Source: Prosthecobacter sp.
Lineage (GTDB): Bacteria; Verrucomicrobiota; Verrucomicrobiia; Verrucomicrobiales; Verrucomicrobiaceae
Direction of reading: 5' to 3'
NCBI GenBank assembly: GCA_020216965.1
Contig: JAIWOJ010000203.1
Coordinates: forward strand, 1-5,182
DNA length: 5,182 bases
Notes under the pieces: model-generated
What the model was told of the DNA's origin: nothing
Databases searched by the model: none
What the model saw: the letters and a program-made list of their open reading frames with translations, nothing else
Shown here: piece after piece, positions 1-5,182 of the stretch
Layout: the number at the start of each line of letters is the position of its first letter
Numbering within the stretch: the first letter of the stretch is position 1
Position numbers and translations under genes: made by a program

Positions 1-854
1 CTGATGCTGGCATAGTAGGCCTGCACCGCTTGGCGGCGGAGGTCATCGGTGAGCTTGTCTTGCTCCTTTTTGTAGCTGCCGAGCGCGGCGGGGGGCACCT
101 CAGGCGGGTTTTTATCCAGCGTGGGATGCAGGGGCATTTCCGCCTCTGGATACCAGCCGTAGTAGGGCACCTTGGGGGCGACGTAGGGGGTATGAGGGCG
201 GAAGAAGCCGAGGGCGAGGAAGAAGGGGCGGTCTTTTTGGCGGGCACAACGCTCCAGCACCCACTCTGCATCCCGCGCCATCATGCCATCGGTATGCTGG
301 GCATCGTCCTTGGGGGAGGCATACCAGCTCAGGGTGCCGCCAAACTGGCCGGGGGTGAGGGAGAAGATGTGCGGCTCCTCCTCAAGGCGGTCCACCCCGG
401 CGGGGTTGATCTCGAGCTCCCAAGAGCCGGGGTCATCGTGGCCATTGGTGCCGACGGAGTTTGGCACATTGTAGTGGTAGAGCTTGCCAATACGGGCAGC
501 GAACCAGCCCGCCTGCCGGAAAGCATGAGGCAGGCTGATGTGGCTAGGGATGGTCTGGCGAAAGATCTGCGCATTGCTGAGGATGCCGGTGCTGTTGGGA
601 TAAAGGCCGCAGAGCATGGAATTGCGGCTGGGACCACAGAGGGGAAAGGTGCAGTAAGCACGGTCAAAGCGCACGCCACGAGCGGCCAGCTTGTCAATAT
701 TCGGCGTCTTAGCGCGCGGATCACCGTAGCAGCCGAGGTAGTTATTCAGATCATCGGAGATGATGAAGAGCACGTTTGGCTTTTCAGCAGCGGGGGCCAG
801 CGTGCCTAGCAGGGCGAGGAGGAGGAGGGTGGCTACAGTTTTCACAGGCAGCAT
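1..854 (-). CDS. Secreted sulfatase, iduronate-2-sulfatase-like (partial, C-terminus outside window)
   Basis: This gene encodes the first 284 residues of a type I sulfatase, an enzyme that hydrolyses sulfate esters, probably on sulfated polysaccharides, after export. An N-terminal signal peptide is visible: Lys5, a hydrophobic run at 6-19, and APAA at 20-23 before EKPNVLF. The alkaline-phosphatase-like fold begins with FIISDDLN, whose Asp34-Asp35 are the expected metal ligands. The sulfatase signature CGPSRNSMLCG starts at Cys73, the residue that formylglycine-generating enzyme would oxidise. GKLYH (Lys124, His127) and RPHTPY (His221) match conserved blocks of the iduronate-2-sulfatase branch. 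The visible part ends at QAYYASI, which in relatives precedes the second metal-binding segment. ATG at 852-854 is chosen because in-frame stops lie eight to nine codons upstream. Cys82 stands where Thr or Ser is usual. Family assignment is firm; the substrate is unknown. Confidence 0.93.
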   Translation of the reverse strand, partial: MLPVKTVATLLLLALLGTLAPAAEKPNVLFIISDDLNNYLGCYGDPRAKTPNIDKLAARGVRFDRAYCTFPLCGPSRNSMLCGLYPNSTGILSNAQIFRQTIPSHISLPHAFRQAGWFAARIGKLYHYNVPNSVGTNGHDDPGSWELEINPAGVDRLEEEPHIFSLTPGQFGGTLSWYASPKDDAQHTDGMMARDAEWVLERCARQKDRPFFLALGFFRPHTPYVAPKVPYYGWYPEAEMPLHPTLDKNPPEVPPAALGSYKKEQDKLTDDLRRQAVQAYYASI

Positions 855-961
855 CGAACGCGCAGGCCGGACTGATTTTTCAGCCTATCACGGCCGTGCT
901 GGCTGGCCTGGCGGCTTCGTGGTTGAAGCCAGCGCCGTTCGCCCTCATGCTGGGCGGGAGT
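855..961. promoter_or_regulatory. Divergent intergenic spacer between sulfatase and lysozyme-like genes
   Basis: These 107 bases separate two divergently transcribed genes, so promoters for both should lie here or just inside the coding starts. I see no convincing -35/-10 pair on either strand. The only structure is a short inverted repeat, GGCTTC (913-918) and GAAGCC (925-930) with a six-base loop, which could be an operator half-site pair but could equally be chance in GC-rich DNA. No Shine-Dalgarno sequence is obvious before either start. Confidence 0.3.
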
Positions 962-1732
962 ATGCGCCGTCTGCCTCTTTTGACCACCGCCCTGCTGCTG
1001 GCCTTTCTGCCCCCTGCTGCTACGTCGGCAGCTGTCACCCTGACTGCCGCCCAGCTCCAGCGGGTGGGGATGCGCATCTGGCAAAATGAATGCGCCGGCA
1101 CGATGGCAGGACTGACGAGCTGGAATAAGGGGGAGGATTTTGCCTCCCTGGGCATCGGCCACTTTATTTGGTATCCAGCAGGCAAGCGCGGGCCGTTTGA
1201 GGAGAGCTTTCCCCCTCTCGTGACCCACCTAGAGGCAGCAGGCGTGAAAATGCCTGCCTGGACGCGCGGTCCGTGCCCCTGGACAGATCGGGCGGCCTTT
1301 GAGGCAGATGCCAAAGGGGCGCGCCAGGTGCAACTGCGCACGATTTTATCCCAAACGGTGCCGCAGCAGACGGGCTTCATTTTGCAGAGGCTAGAGCGCG
1401 CCCTGCCGCGGATGCTGGAGCTGACCAAGCAAAAAAAGCGCGTGCAAGCCTACTTTGACGCACTCTGCAAAACACCCGAGGGAGCCTTTTGCCTCATCGA
1501 TTATGTGAATTTCAAAGGAGAAGGCACGGCCCCTGCCGAGCGTTACCAGGGCCAGGGCTGGGGGCTGCTGCAAGTGCTCGAGGGCATGACTGAGCCGACA
1601 CCCGCTGGCTTTGCAGCCTCTGCCAAGGCAGTGCTGTCCCGCAGGGTGGCCAACGCACCGCCAGCACGCCAAGAAACTCGCTGGCTGAAGGGCTGGCACA
1701 ACCGCTGTGATGGCTATTTGCGCAAGCTCTGA
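962..1732 (+). CDS. Exported lysozyme-like protein of uncharacterised family
   Basis: This is a complete gene for about 256 residues. MRRLPLLTTALLLAFLPPAA is a typical signal peptide, with likely cleavage near Ser22-Ala24, so the protein should act in the periplasm or outside. The mature N-terminus has Glu43 in IWQNEC, then NKGEDF and SLGIGHFIWYP (62-72). The order Glu, acidic/polar stretch, GIGH recalls the catalytic region of phage-type lysozymes (Glu, Asp, T/GIGH), which suggests a peptidoglycan-cleaving glycosidase. A second block, FKGEG at 184-188 then ERYQGQGWGLLQVLEGM (193-209), is glycine-rich and probably structural or substrate-binding. Five Cys remain after signal removal (44, 105, 169, 177, 249), so disulfides are possible. 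ATG 962 is preferred because it gives the cleaner signal peptide; ATG 947 would add five residues. It lies 60 bases upstream of the response regulator and may share its transcript. The lysozyme role is inferred from motif resemblance only. Confidence 0.8.
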   Translation: MRRLPLLTTALLLAFLPPAATSAAVTLTAAQLQRVGMRIWQNECAGTMAGLTSWNKGEDFASLGIGHFIWYPAGKRGPFEESFPPLVTHLEAAGVKMPAWTRGPCPWTDRAAFEADAKGARQVQLRTILSQTVPQQTGFILQRLERALPRMLELTKQKKRVQAYFDALCKTPEGAFCLIDYVNFKGEGTAPAERYQGQGWGLLQVLEGMTEPTPAGFAASAKAVLSRRVANAPPARQETRWLKGWHNRCDGYLRKL

Positions 1733-1792
1733 GCTCTGCCACGCGATTCTTTCCTGTGAACCGCCCCCTGGCCTCTTGCCCCCCTACGCACC

Positions 1793-2476
1793 ATGCGCCT
1801 CCTCCTCGTCGAAGATGACCCCGAACTGGGCCGCCAGATGACAGCCTGGATGGCCGATGCCGGGCATGCCTTGACCTGGCTGGAAAATGGAGCCGATGCG
1901 ATGCAGTGGCTGTGCGCTCACTCGTGTGATGCGGCCATTCTCGATGCTGGACTGCCAGACATGGACGGCTTTGCCCTGGTGGAGCACCTGCGGAAACGCG
2001 GGGTGCAGACGCCCGTCATCTTTCTCACCGCGCGCGCCAGCGTGGCGGATCGCGTTCGCGGCCTAGCCGCCGGTGGGGACGATTACCTGACCAAGCCCTT
2101 TGCCGCCGAGGAGCTGCTGGCCAGGCTAGATGCCCTGCGCCGCCGCGCCGCCCAGACGCAGGCCATGCCGAGCCTACGCCGTGTGGGAAATTCCGTGCTA
2201 GATCCCGTGCGCCGCCGCATCAACCGGGGGCAAGAGGTCGTGGACCTCCAGCCGCGCGAGTGGACCCTGCTGGAGGTGCTGATGCAGCATGAGGGGCGCA
2301 TCGTGCCCAAGCAGTTCCTCCTCGAACAAGTCTGGGATATCCGCTTTGATCCCGGCACCAATGTCGTGGACGCCATGATCTGCCGCCTCCGCCGGAAGCT
2401 CGAAGCCGCCGGAAGCAGTCTGCGCATCGAGACCATCCGGGGAAAAGGCTATGCTTTTCAAAAAGACCCTGCTTGA
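1793..2476 (+). CDS. OmpR/PhoB-family DNA-binding response regulator
   Basis: The 227-residue product has the usual length and order of a winged-helix response regulator. The receiver domain (about 1-115) shows the acidic pair Asp8-Asp9, the phospho-acceptor Asp51 in AAILDAGLPDMDG, Thr79 in FLTAR and Lys101 in LTKPF, so all residues needed for phosphorylation are present. The C-terminal domain (about 128-224) is of the OmpR type: LQPREWTLLEVLM, the GRIVPKQFLLEQVW segment, the DNA-recognition helix around TNVVDAMICRLRRKLE (189-204), and the final wing IRGKGYAF. It acts in the cytoplasm as a transcription factor, phosphorylated by the kinase encoded next to it. The start has no Shine-Dalgarno sequence; the preceding bases are pyrimidine-rich. 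The 3' end overlaps the kinase gene by 26 bases. The regulon and signal cannot be told from sequence. Confidence 0.96.
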   Translation: MRLLLVEDDPELGRQMTAWMADAGHALTWLENGADAMQWLCAHSCDAAILDAGLPDMDGFALVEHLRKRGVQTPVIFLTARASVADRVRGLAAGGDDYLTKPFAAEELLARLDALRRRAAQTQAMPSLRRVGNSVLDPVRRRINRGQEVVDLQPREWTLLEVLMQHEGRIVPKQFLLEQVWDIRFDPGTNVVDAMICRLRRKLEAAGSSLRIETIRGKGYAFQKDPA

Positions 2477-3848
2477 CCGCATCCCCTCCCAGTGGCGCTT
2501 GGCGCTGCTGCTGGCCCTCTTTGTTGGCACCTCCATCGCCCTCACCCTCATCCTGGTGCGCAGCACGGTCAGCCGGGATTTACGCCACCTGAGTCATAGC
2601 ATCATCATCGACGACCTCGAAGAATACGCCGCGATCTATGCTGCCAGCGGTAGCGGCGGCGTGGCACAGGTCTTCCAGGCCGTGAGAGGCAGTTCCGAGC
2701 ATCGCGGGCTGCGCATCACCTCCCCAGATGGGAGCCTGCTCCACGAGGCCATGCCCGATGACCTCCGCGCCTATCCCTGGCCTGAGCGGGCGCAAAACCA
2801 CGATTGGCAGAAAGCGCACACCTTCATGAAGGAGCTAACCCTGCCCCAGCTCGGCACGGTGCTCATGCTAGGTGCCATCCGCCTACGCGATGGCAACATC
2901 CTCTGGTTAGGCCGCACAGAGGTAGAAAATCGCCGCTATCAGCAAAACATCACCATCTACCTCTGGCTGGCAGGCATCCTCGCCGCCGCCGTGGCCATGC
3001 TGCCAGTCGTCTGGTACTCACATGAGGTTCTCATGCCCATTCGTGCCTTCACCCGCAGCGCACGCCAACTGCACTTGCCCGAGGGCACCGCCCGCCTCAT
3101 GGCACCCCGCGCCATCCCTGAGCTCAAGACACTCGCCTCCGTCATCAATGCCGGCCTGGATCAGATCCTCAGCCTCTCCCGCGAGCTTCAAGGCACCAAT
3201 GACCAGCTCGCCCACGAGCTACGCACCCCCCTCGCACGCATCCGTGGGAATTTAGAAAACCTCCTCGATAAAAGTGATAACCCAGAGGCCAAGGATGCTG
3301 CCGCTCGTGGCCTTGAGGAAATCGATCGCGCTGCCCAACTCGTGCAAAGCATCCTCACCATCCGCGCTGGGGATCATGGGGCCCTCCGCCTCTACAAGCA
3401 GCAAACCTCTCTCAACGACTTGCTCCACAGCCTCGTGGAACTTTTCACCCCTGCGGCGGAAGATCGTGGCCTTGCTCTCGATATCAAACAAGGGCTGGAC
3501 CTCGTGCTCAACATCGACCGCCAGCTCATCACTCAGGCCATCTCGAACCTGCTCGACAATGCCCTGGCCTACACCCCACGCGGTGGCCGCGTCACTCTAC
3601 GCTGGCAGGCAGAGGGCACCGGTGCCGTCCTCTTTGTGGAGGACACAGGCCACGGTGTACACCCTGAGGAGATGGAGATGATCTGGGAGCGCTACAACCG
3701 CGGCAGTTCCACCTTCACCCGACATCCTGGCATGGGCCTCGGCCTCAGCCTCGTGCGCGCCATTGCCATGTCCCATGGCGGCAGCGTCGGCGTCACCAAC
3801 CGCGTCACCGGCGGTGCTAGCTTTTGGATGCGCCTGCCACAGGGCTAA
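2451..3848 (+). CDS. Membrane sensor histidine kinase, partner of the adjacent response regulator
   Basis: The 465-residue product is a classical transmembrane sensor kinase that autophosphorylates on His and passes the phosphate to the regulator encoded just upstream. Two membrane segments (about 16-37 and 167-189) flank a periplasmic sensor region of about 130 residues with no domain I recognise. A HAMP-like linker follows (about 190-245, with Pro196 in LMPIRAF). The H-box is LAHELRTPLARIRG with phospho-acceptor His255. The ATPase domain has the N-box QAISNLLDNALAYTP (Asn366, Asn370), the G1 box VEDTGHG (396-402) and the G2 box GMGLGLSLV (427-435), so the catalytic core looks intact. The ATG lies inside the regulator gene after a purine-rich GGGGAAAAGG, which fits translational coupling. 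The stop codon overlaps that of the convergent protease gene. The stimulus is unknown. Confidence 0.96.
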   Translation: MLFKKTLLDRIPSQWRLALLLALFVGTSIALTLILVRSTVSRDLRHLSHSIIIDDLEEYAAIYAASGSGGVAQVFQAVRGSSEHRGLRITSPDGSLLHEAMPDDLRAYPWPERAQNHDWQKAHTFMKELTLPQLGTVLMLGAIRLRDGNILWLGRTEVENRRYQQNITIYLWLAGILAAAVAMLPVVWYSHEVLMPIRAFTRSARQLHLPEGTARLMAPRAIPELKTLASVINAGLDQILSLSRELQGTNDQLAHELRTPLARIRGNLENLLDKSDNPEAKDAAARGLEEIDRAAQLVQSILTIRAGDHGALRLYKQQTSLNDLLHSLVELFTPAAEDRGLALDIKQGLDLVLNIDRQLITQAISNLLDNALAYTPRGGRVTLRWQAEGTGAVLFVEDTGHGVHPEEMEMIWERYNRGSSTFTRHPGMGLGLSLVRAIAMSHGGSVGVTNRVTGGASFWMRLPQG

Positions 3849-4807
3849 CGGTGTCCATCGCTCCCCCGCCGCCGACGTTGAAAAAAGATCCCCGACAGGC
3901 AGAGCAGCCACAGAGCCCCCGGCTCCGGCACTGGCGTGATGATGGACAGAATCTCCCCCGCACTGCTGGAGATGCGGGAGGCATACATCATGGAGGGCTT
4001 ATCCGCTGGCGTGTCCGAAATAAACGTCCACCCGCCCGTATCCGAGCCCTGATAAAAACCACCCCGATCAAACAGCGCCGCACTAAACTCAGAGAAATCT
4101 CCGACCGTGTTATTCGTGTCAAAAAGACCATCGGCGGCATAATTCACCCCAGCCAAGAACCAATCGCCACCCACCTGGATAAATACCCCACCCCCCGAAT
4201 CCCCGTGGGAAAGCGTGGCCTCATGCTGGCCAGCGACTGCGTTGAACTGCGCCGCGAGCAGATCCCCCACACCGCTAGAGATCACTTGGCTCACCACGTT
4301 CGCCCCCCAGCGCGGTACACCATCACTCGTGGTCGTGTACCACCCATGCAGGTCCGGTCCCAGCATCACCTCTGCCCCACGAGGCGCACCCCGGCCAAAA
4401 GTCACCAGTGTGCTCCCAACCTCCGCCCCTCCCGTGTAAATCGGTGCCCAGGTGCTAAAGCTCTCCAGAATCTTAAAGACTCGCAAGTCCGTCCCGGCAA
4501 TATCCCAAAATCCCAGCCCCCCGTTTGCTGCCGTATCGATCGTATAAGTTACATCTGCCAACCCATTGAAAGCAGCCGTGCTCACAAACGTGCCAGAGCC
4601 CTGTACCCCAATGTGCTGCGCCGTGATAAAATACTGCTCCCCGATCATCGTCCCCAGAAAAGCTCCGTAGCGCCCCTGCCAAGCCCAGCCGCTATTCGCG
4701 TAATCACCCACCGGTGCCGTCGTGTTCGCCAGCGGATTATCCGTATCATACAACACGATGGCACCCACCTGCCCCACCCACAGCCATGTGAGCATCAGCG
4801 TCACCAT
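3845..4807 (-). CDS. Secreted trypsin-like serine protease with PEP-CTERM sorting signal
   Basis: The product (320 residues from ATG 4807) is a predicted exported chymotrypsin-fold protease. Numbered from an upstream GTG at 4882 (add 25 to ATG numbering), the triad is His90 in FITAQHIG, Asp132 in TDLRVFKI and Ser229 in HGDSGGGVF. The usual Cys after the catalytic His is absent and the mature domain has no Cys. The residue six before Ser229 is Thr rather than the Asp of trypsin, so Arg/Lys specificity is not indicated. The C-terminus is a textbook PEP-CTERM tail: PVPEPG (317-322), a short hydrophobic helix, then RRRR (336-339), normally recognised by an exosortase and linked to surface or biofilm-matrix export. 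A hydrophobic signal segment covers MVTLMLTWLWVGQVGA. The start is uncertain: GTG 4882 or an internal GTG near 4840 would give a more basic N-region, but that extension falls in AT-rich repeat-bearing DNA. No exosortase gene lies in the window. Confidence 0.9.
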   Translation of the reverse strand: MVTLMLTWLWVGQVGAIVLYDTDNPLANTTAPVGDYANSGWAWQGRYGAFLGTMIGEQYFITAQHIGVQGSGTFVSTAAFNGLADVTYTIDTAANGGLGFWDIAGTDLRVFKILESFSTWAPIYTGGAEVGSTLVTFGRGAPRGAEVMLGPDLHGWYTTTSDGVPRWGANVVSQVISSGVGDLLAAQFNAVAGQHEATLSHGDSGGGVFIQVGGDWFLAGVNYAADGLFDTNNTVGDFSEFSAALFDRGGFYQGSDTGGWTFISDTPADKPSMMYASRISSSAGEILSIITPVPEPGALWLLCLSGIFFQRRRRGSDGHR

Positions 4808-4837
4808 CCGGCCGCTGCGGAGTAGCCTGCAAAAAAA

Positions 4838-4892
4838 CACAGAGAGTTGTGACCTAGAGAAAATCACAGAGGTAAATTTCACAGATAAAATT
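4838..4892. repeat. AT-rich stretch with three CACAGA words, two forming a 15-bp direct repeat
   Basis: CACAGA occurs at 4838-4843, 4865-4870 and 4880-4885. The last two sit in an imperfect tandem repeat: TCACAGAGGTAAATT (4864-4878) followed by TCACAGATAAAATT (4879-4892). The surrounding bases are strikingly AT-rich compared with the GC-rich genes. On the protease strand the words read TCTGTG. They lie just upstream of the preferred protease start, so they could be binding sites for a regulator. They could also be the decayed remains of the ACAGAG-type intergenic repeats that I recall as common in Planctomycetes and Verrucomicrobia genomes; I cannot check this here. Confidence 0.5.
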
Positions 4893-4893
4893 G

Positions 4894-4910
4894 ATAATTT
4901 CCATAATTAT
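4894..4910. promoter_or_regulatory. Short AT-only-arm inverted repeat in the divergent spacer
   Basis: ATAATT (4894-4899) and AATTAT (4905-4910) form a perfect 6-bp inverted repeat around the five-base centre TCCAT. It sits in the most AT-rich part of the spacer between the protease and FKBP genes, a location suited to a promoter or a dimeric regulator site. A repeat this short and AT-rich arises easily by chance, so this is tentative. Confidence 0.25.
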
Positions 4911-4934
4911 TTGGACTTGTCCCTTCTTGGATGC

Positions 4935-4964
4935 CTCGGCCCGGCACTCCGTGTGCCTGCCGAG
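4935..4964. promoter_or_regulatory. Strong imperfect GC-rich hairpin in divergent spacer (operator or leader structure)
   Basis: CTCGGC (4935-4940) pairs with GCCGAG (4959-4964), and inside it GGCAC (4943-4947) pairs with GTGCC (4953-4957), leaving a CC/T internal bulge and the five-base loop TCCGT. This gives 11 pairs in 30 bases. It is not followed by a T-run on either strand and lies between divergent genes, where no transcript should end, so an intrinsic terminator is unlikely. It could be a palindromic operator, or a folded leader if transcription of the FKBP gene begins upstream of it. Confidence 0.5.
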
Positions 4965-4970
4965 TCGCCG

Positions 4971-4999
4971 TTGCCACCCGCAGCCACACTCTTCATAAC
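4971..4999 (+). promoter_or_regulatory. Candidate sigma70-like promoter for the FKBP gene
   Basis: TTGCCA (4971-4976, five of six matches to TTGACA) and CATAAC (4994-4999, four of six to TATAAT) are separated by 17 bases, the optimal spacing. Transcription would begin about seven bases later, at around 5006, almost on the ATG at 5008. The transcript would therefore be leaderless or nearly so, which agrees with the lack of any Shine-Dalgarno sequence. Prediction is by eye, and the -10 element is weak. Confidence 0.4.
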
Positions 5000-5007
5000 A
5001 CGCGCCC

Positions 5008-5182
5008 ATGCCCTCCCCTGCCTTCCTCGTCGGCCAAGCCTTCCTGCGTGAAAATGCCCAAAAACCTGGTGTCATCACCACCCCCAGTGGCCTGCAATAC
5101 CTCGTGCTCCGCGAGGGCACCGGCAAAAGCCCCCGGAAAACCGATACCGTCGTCGTCAACTACCGCGGCACGCACATCAACG
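5008..5182 (+). CDS. FKBP-type peptidyl-prolyl cis-trans isomerase (partial, C-terminus outside window)
   Basis: Only the first 58 residues are in the window. The start of the reading frame, GQAFLRENAQKPGV (9-22) followed by TPSGLQYLVLREGTG (25-39) and DTVVVNYRGTHI (46-57), matches the junction between the helical N-terminal domain and the catalytic FKBP domain of FklB/Mip-type isomerases, enzymes that speed cis-trans isomerisation of X-Pro bonds and assist folding. Tyr52 in VNYRGT is the usual active-site Tyr position. An in-frame TAA at 4996-4998 means the protein cannot extend further upstream, so only the tail of the N-terminal domain remains and there is no signal peptide: a short, probably cytoplasmic form. 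It is transcribed divergently from the protease. The active-site residues further on are not visible. Confidence 0.92.
   Translation, partial: MPSPAFLVGQAFLRENAQKPGVITTPSGLQYLVLREGTGKSPRKTDTVVVNYRGTHIN

Noticed and set aside
30..809. Long plus-strand open frame (259 codons) opposite the sulfatase
   Set aside because: It is antisense to a gene with clear sulfatase motifs; its translation shows no recognisable domain and is a by-product of GC-rich codon use.
776..961. Upstream extension of the lysozyme-like gene (62 extra codons)
   Set aside because: It would overlap the divergent sulfatase gene start and bury the signal peptide inside the protein.
1733..1792. Promoter or terminator between the lysozyme-like gene and the response regulator
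   Set aside because: I found neither a plausible -35/-10 pair nor a stem with T-run in these 60 bases; co-transcription remains possible.
3824..4825. Long plus-strand open frame (333 codons) opposite the protease
   Set aside because: The product is Arg/Pro/His-rich without domain features, whereas the opposite strand has a complete catalytic triad and PEP-CTERM tail.
4808..4882. Protease N-terminal extension from GTG 4882
   Set aside because: It is not excluded, but the segment is AT-rich, carries the CACAGA repeats and adds an unusually long pre-signal region; the ATG at 4807 was preferred.
4935..4964. Intrinsic terminator at the spacer hairpin
   Set aside because: No T-run follows on either strand and the flanking genes are divergent, so no transcript is expected to end there.
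1..5182. Mobile element, CRISPR, tRNA/rRNA or defence island
   Set aside because: No transposase, terminal inverted repeats, regularly spaced repeats, RNA gene folds or known defence proteins are visible.

Overview
The window looks like chromosomal DNA from a GC-rich Gram-negative bacterium, most likely of the Verrucomicrobia/Planctomycetes group (a Prosthecobacter- or Verrucomicrobium-like organism would fit). This is an inference from three things: a secreted iduronate-2-sulfatase-like sulfatase, a secreted protease with a PEP-CTERM sorting tail, and starts that mostly lack a clear Shine-Dalgarno sequence. No marker gene is present to prove the assignment.

Layout from left to right. 1-854 (minus strand) is the N-terminal part of an exported sulfatase that runs off the left edge. 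After a 107-bp divergent gap, 962-1732 (plus) encodes an exported protein of about 256 residues with a lysozyme-like signature, in a family I cannot name. Sixty bases later, 1793-2476 and 2451-3848 (plus) encode an OmpR/PhoB-type response regulator and its membrane sensor histidine kinase, translationally coupled by a 26-base overlap. The kinase gene meets, tail to tail and with overlapping stop codons, a minus-strand gene (3845 to about 4807) for a trypsin-like serine protease that ends in a PEP-CTERM signal. A 200-bp divergent spacer (4808-5007) holds an AT-rich stretch with repeated CACAGA words, a strong GC-rich imperfect hairpin and a promoter-like pair. 5008-5182 is the start of an FKBP-type peptidyl-prolyl isomerase that runs off the right edge.

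How they may work together. The two-component pair is the only regulatory unit. Its closest same-strand neighbour is the lysozyme-like gene, so control of envelope or peptidoglycan functions is possible but unproven. Four of the six proteins carry export or membrane signals (sulfatase, lysozyme-like protein, kinase, protease), so the region is largely concerned with the cell surface. I see no phage, transposon, CRISPR, tRNA or rRNA, and no coherent new multi-gene system. The most interesting points are the lysozyme-like family, the PEP-CTERM protease, and the structured divergent spacer in front of a short, possibly near-leaderless FKBP gene.
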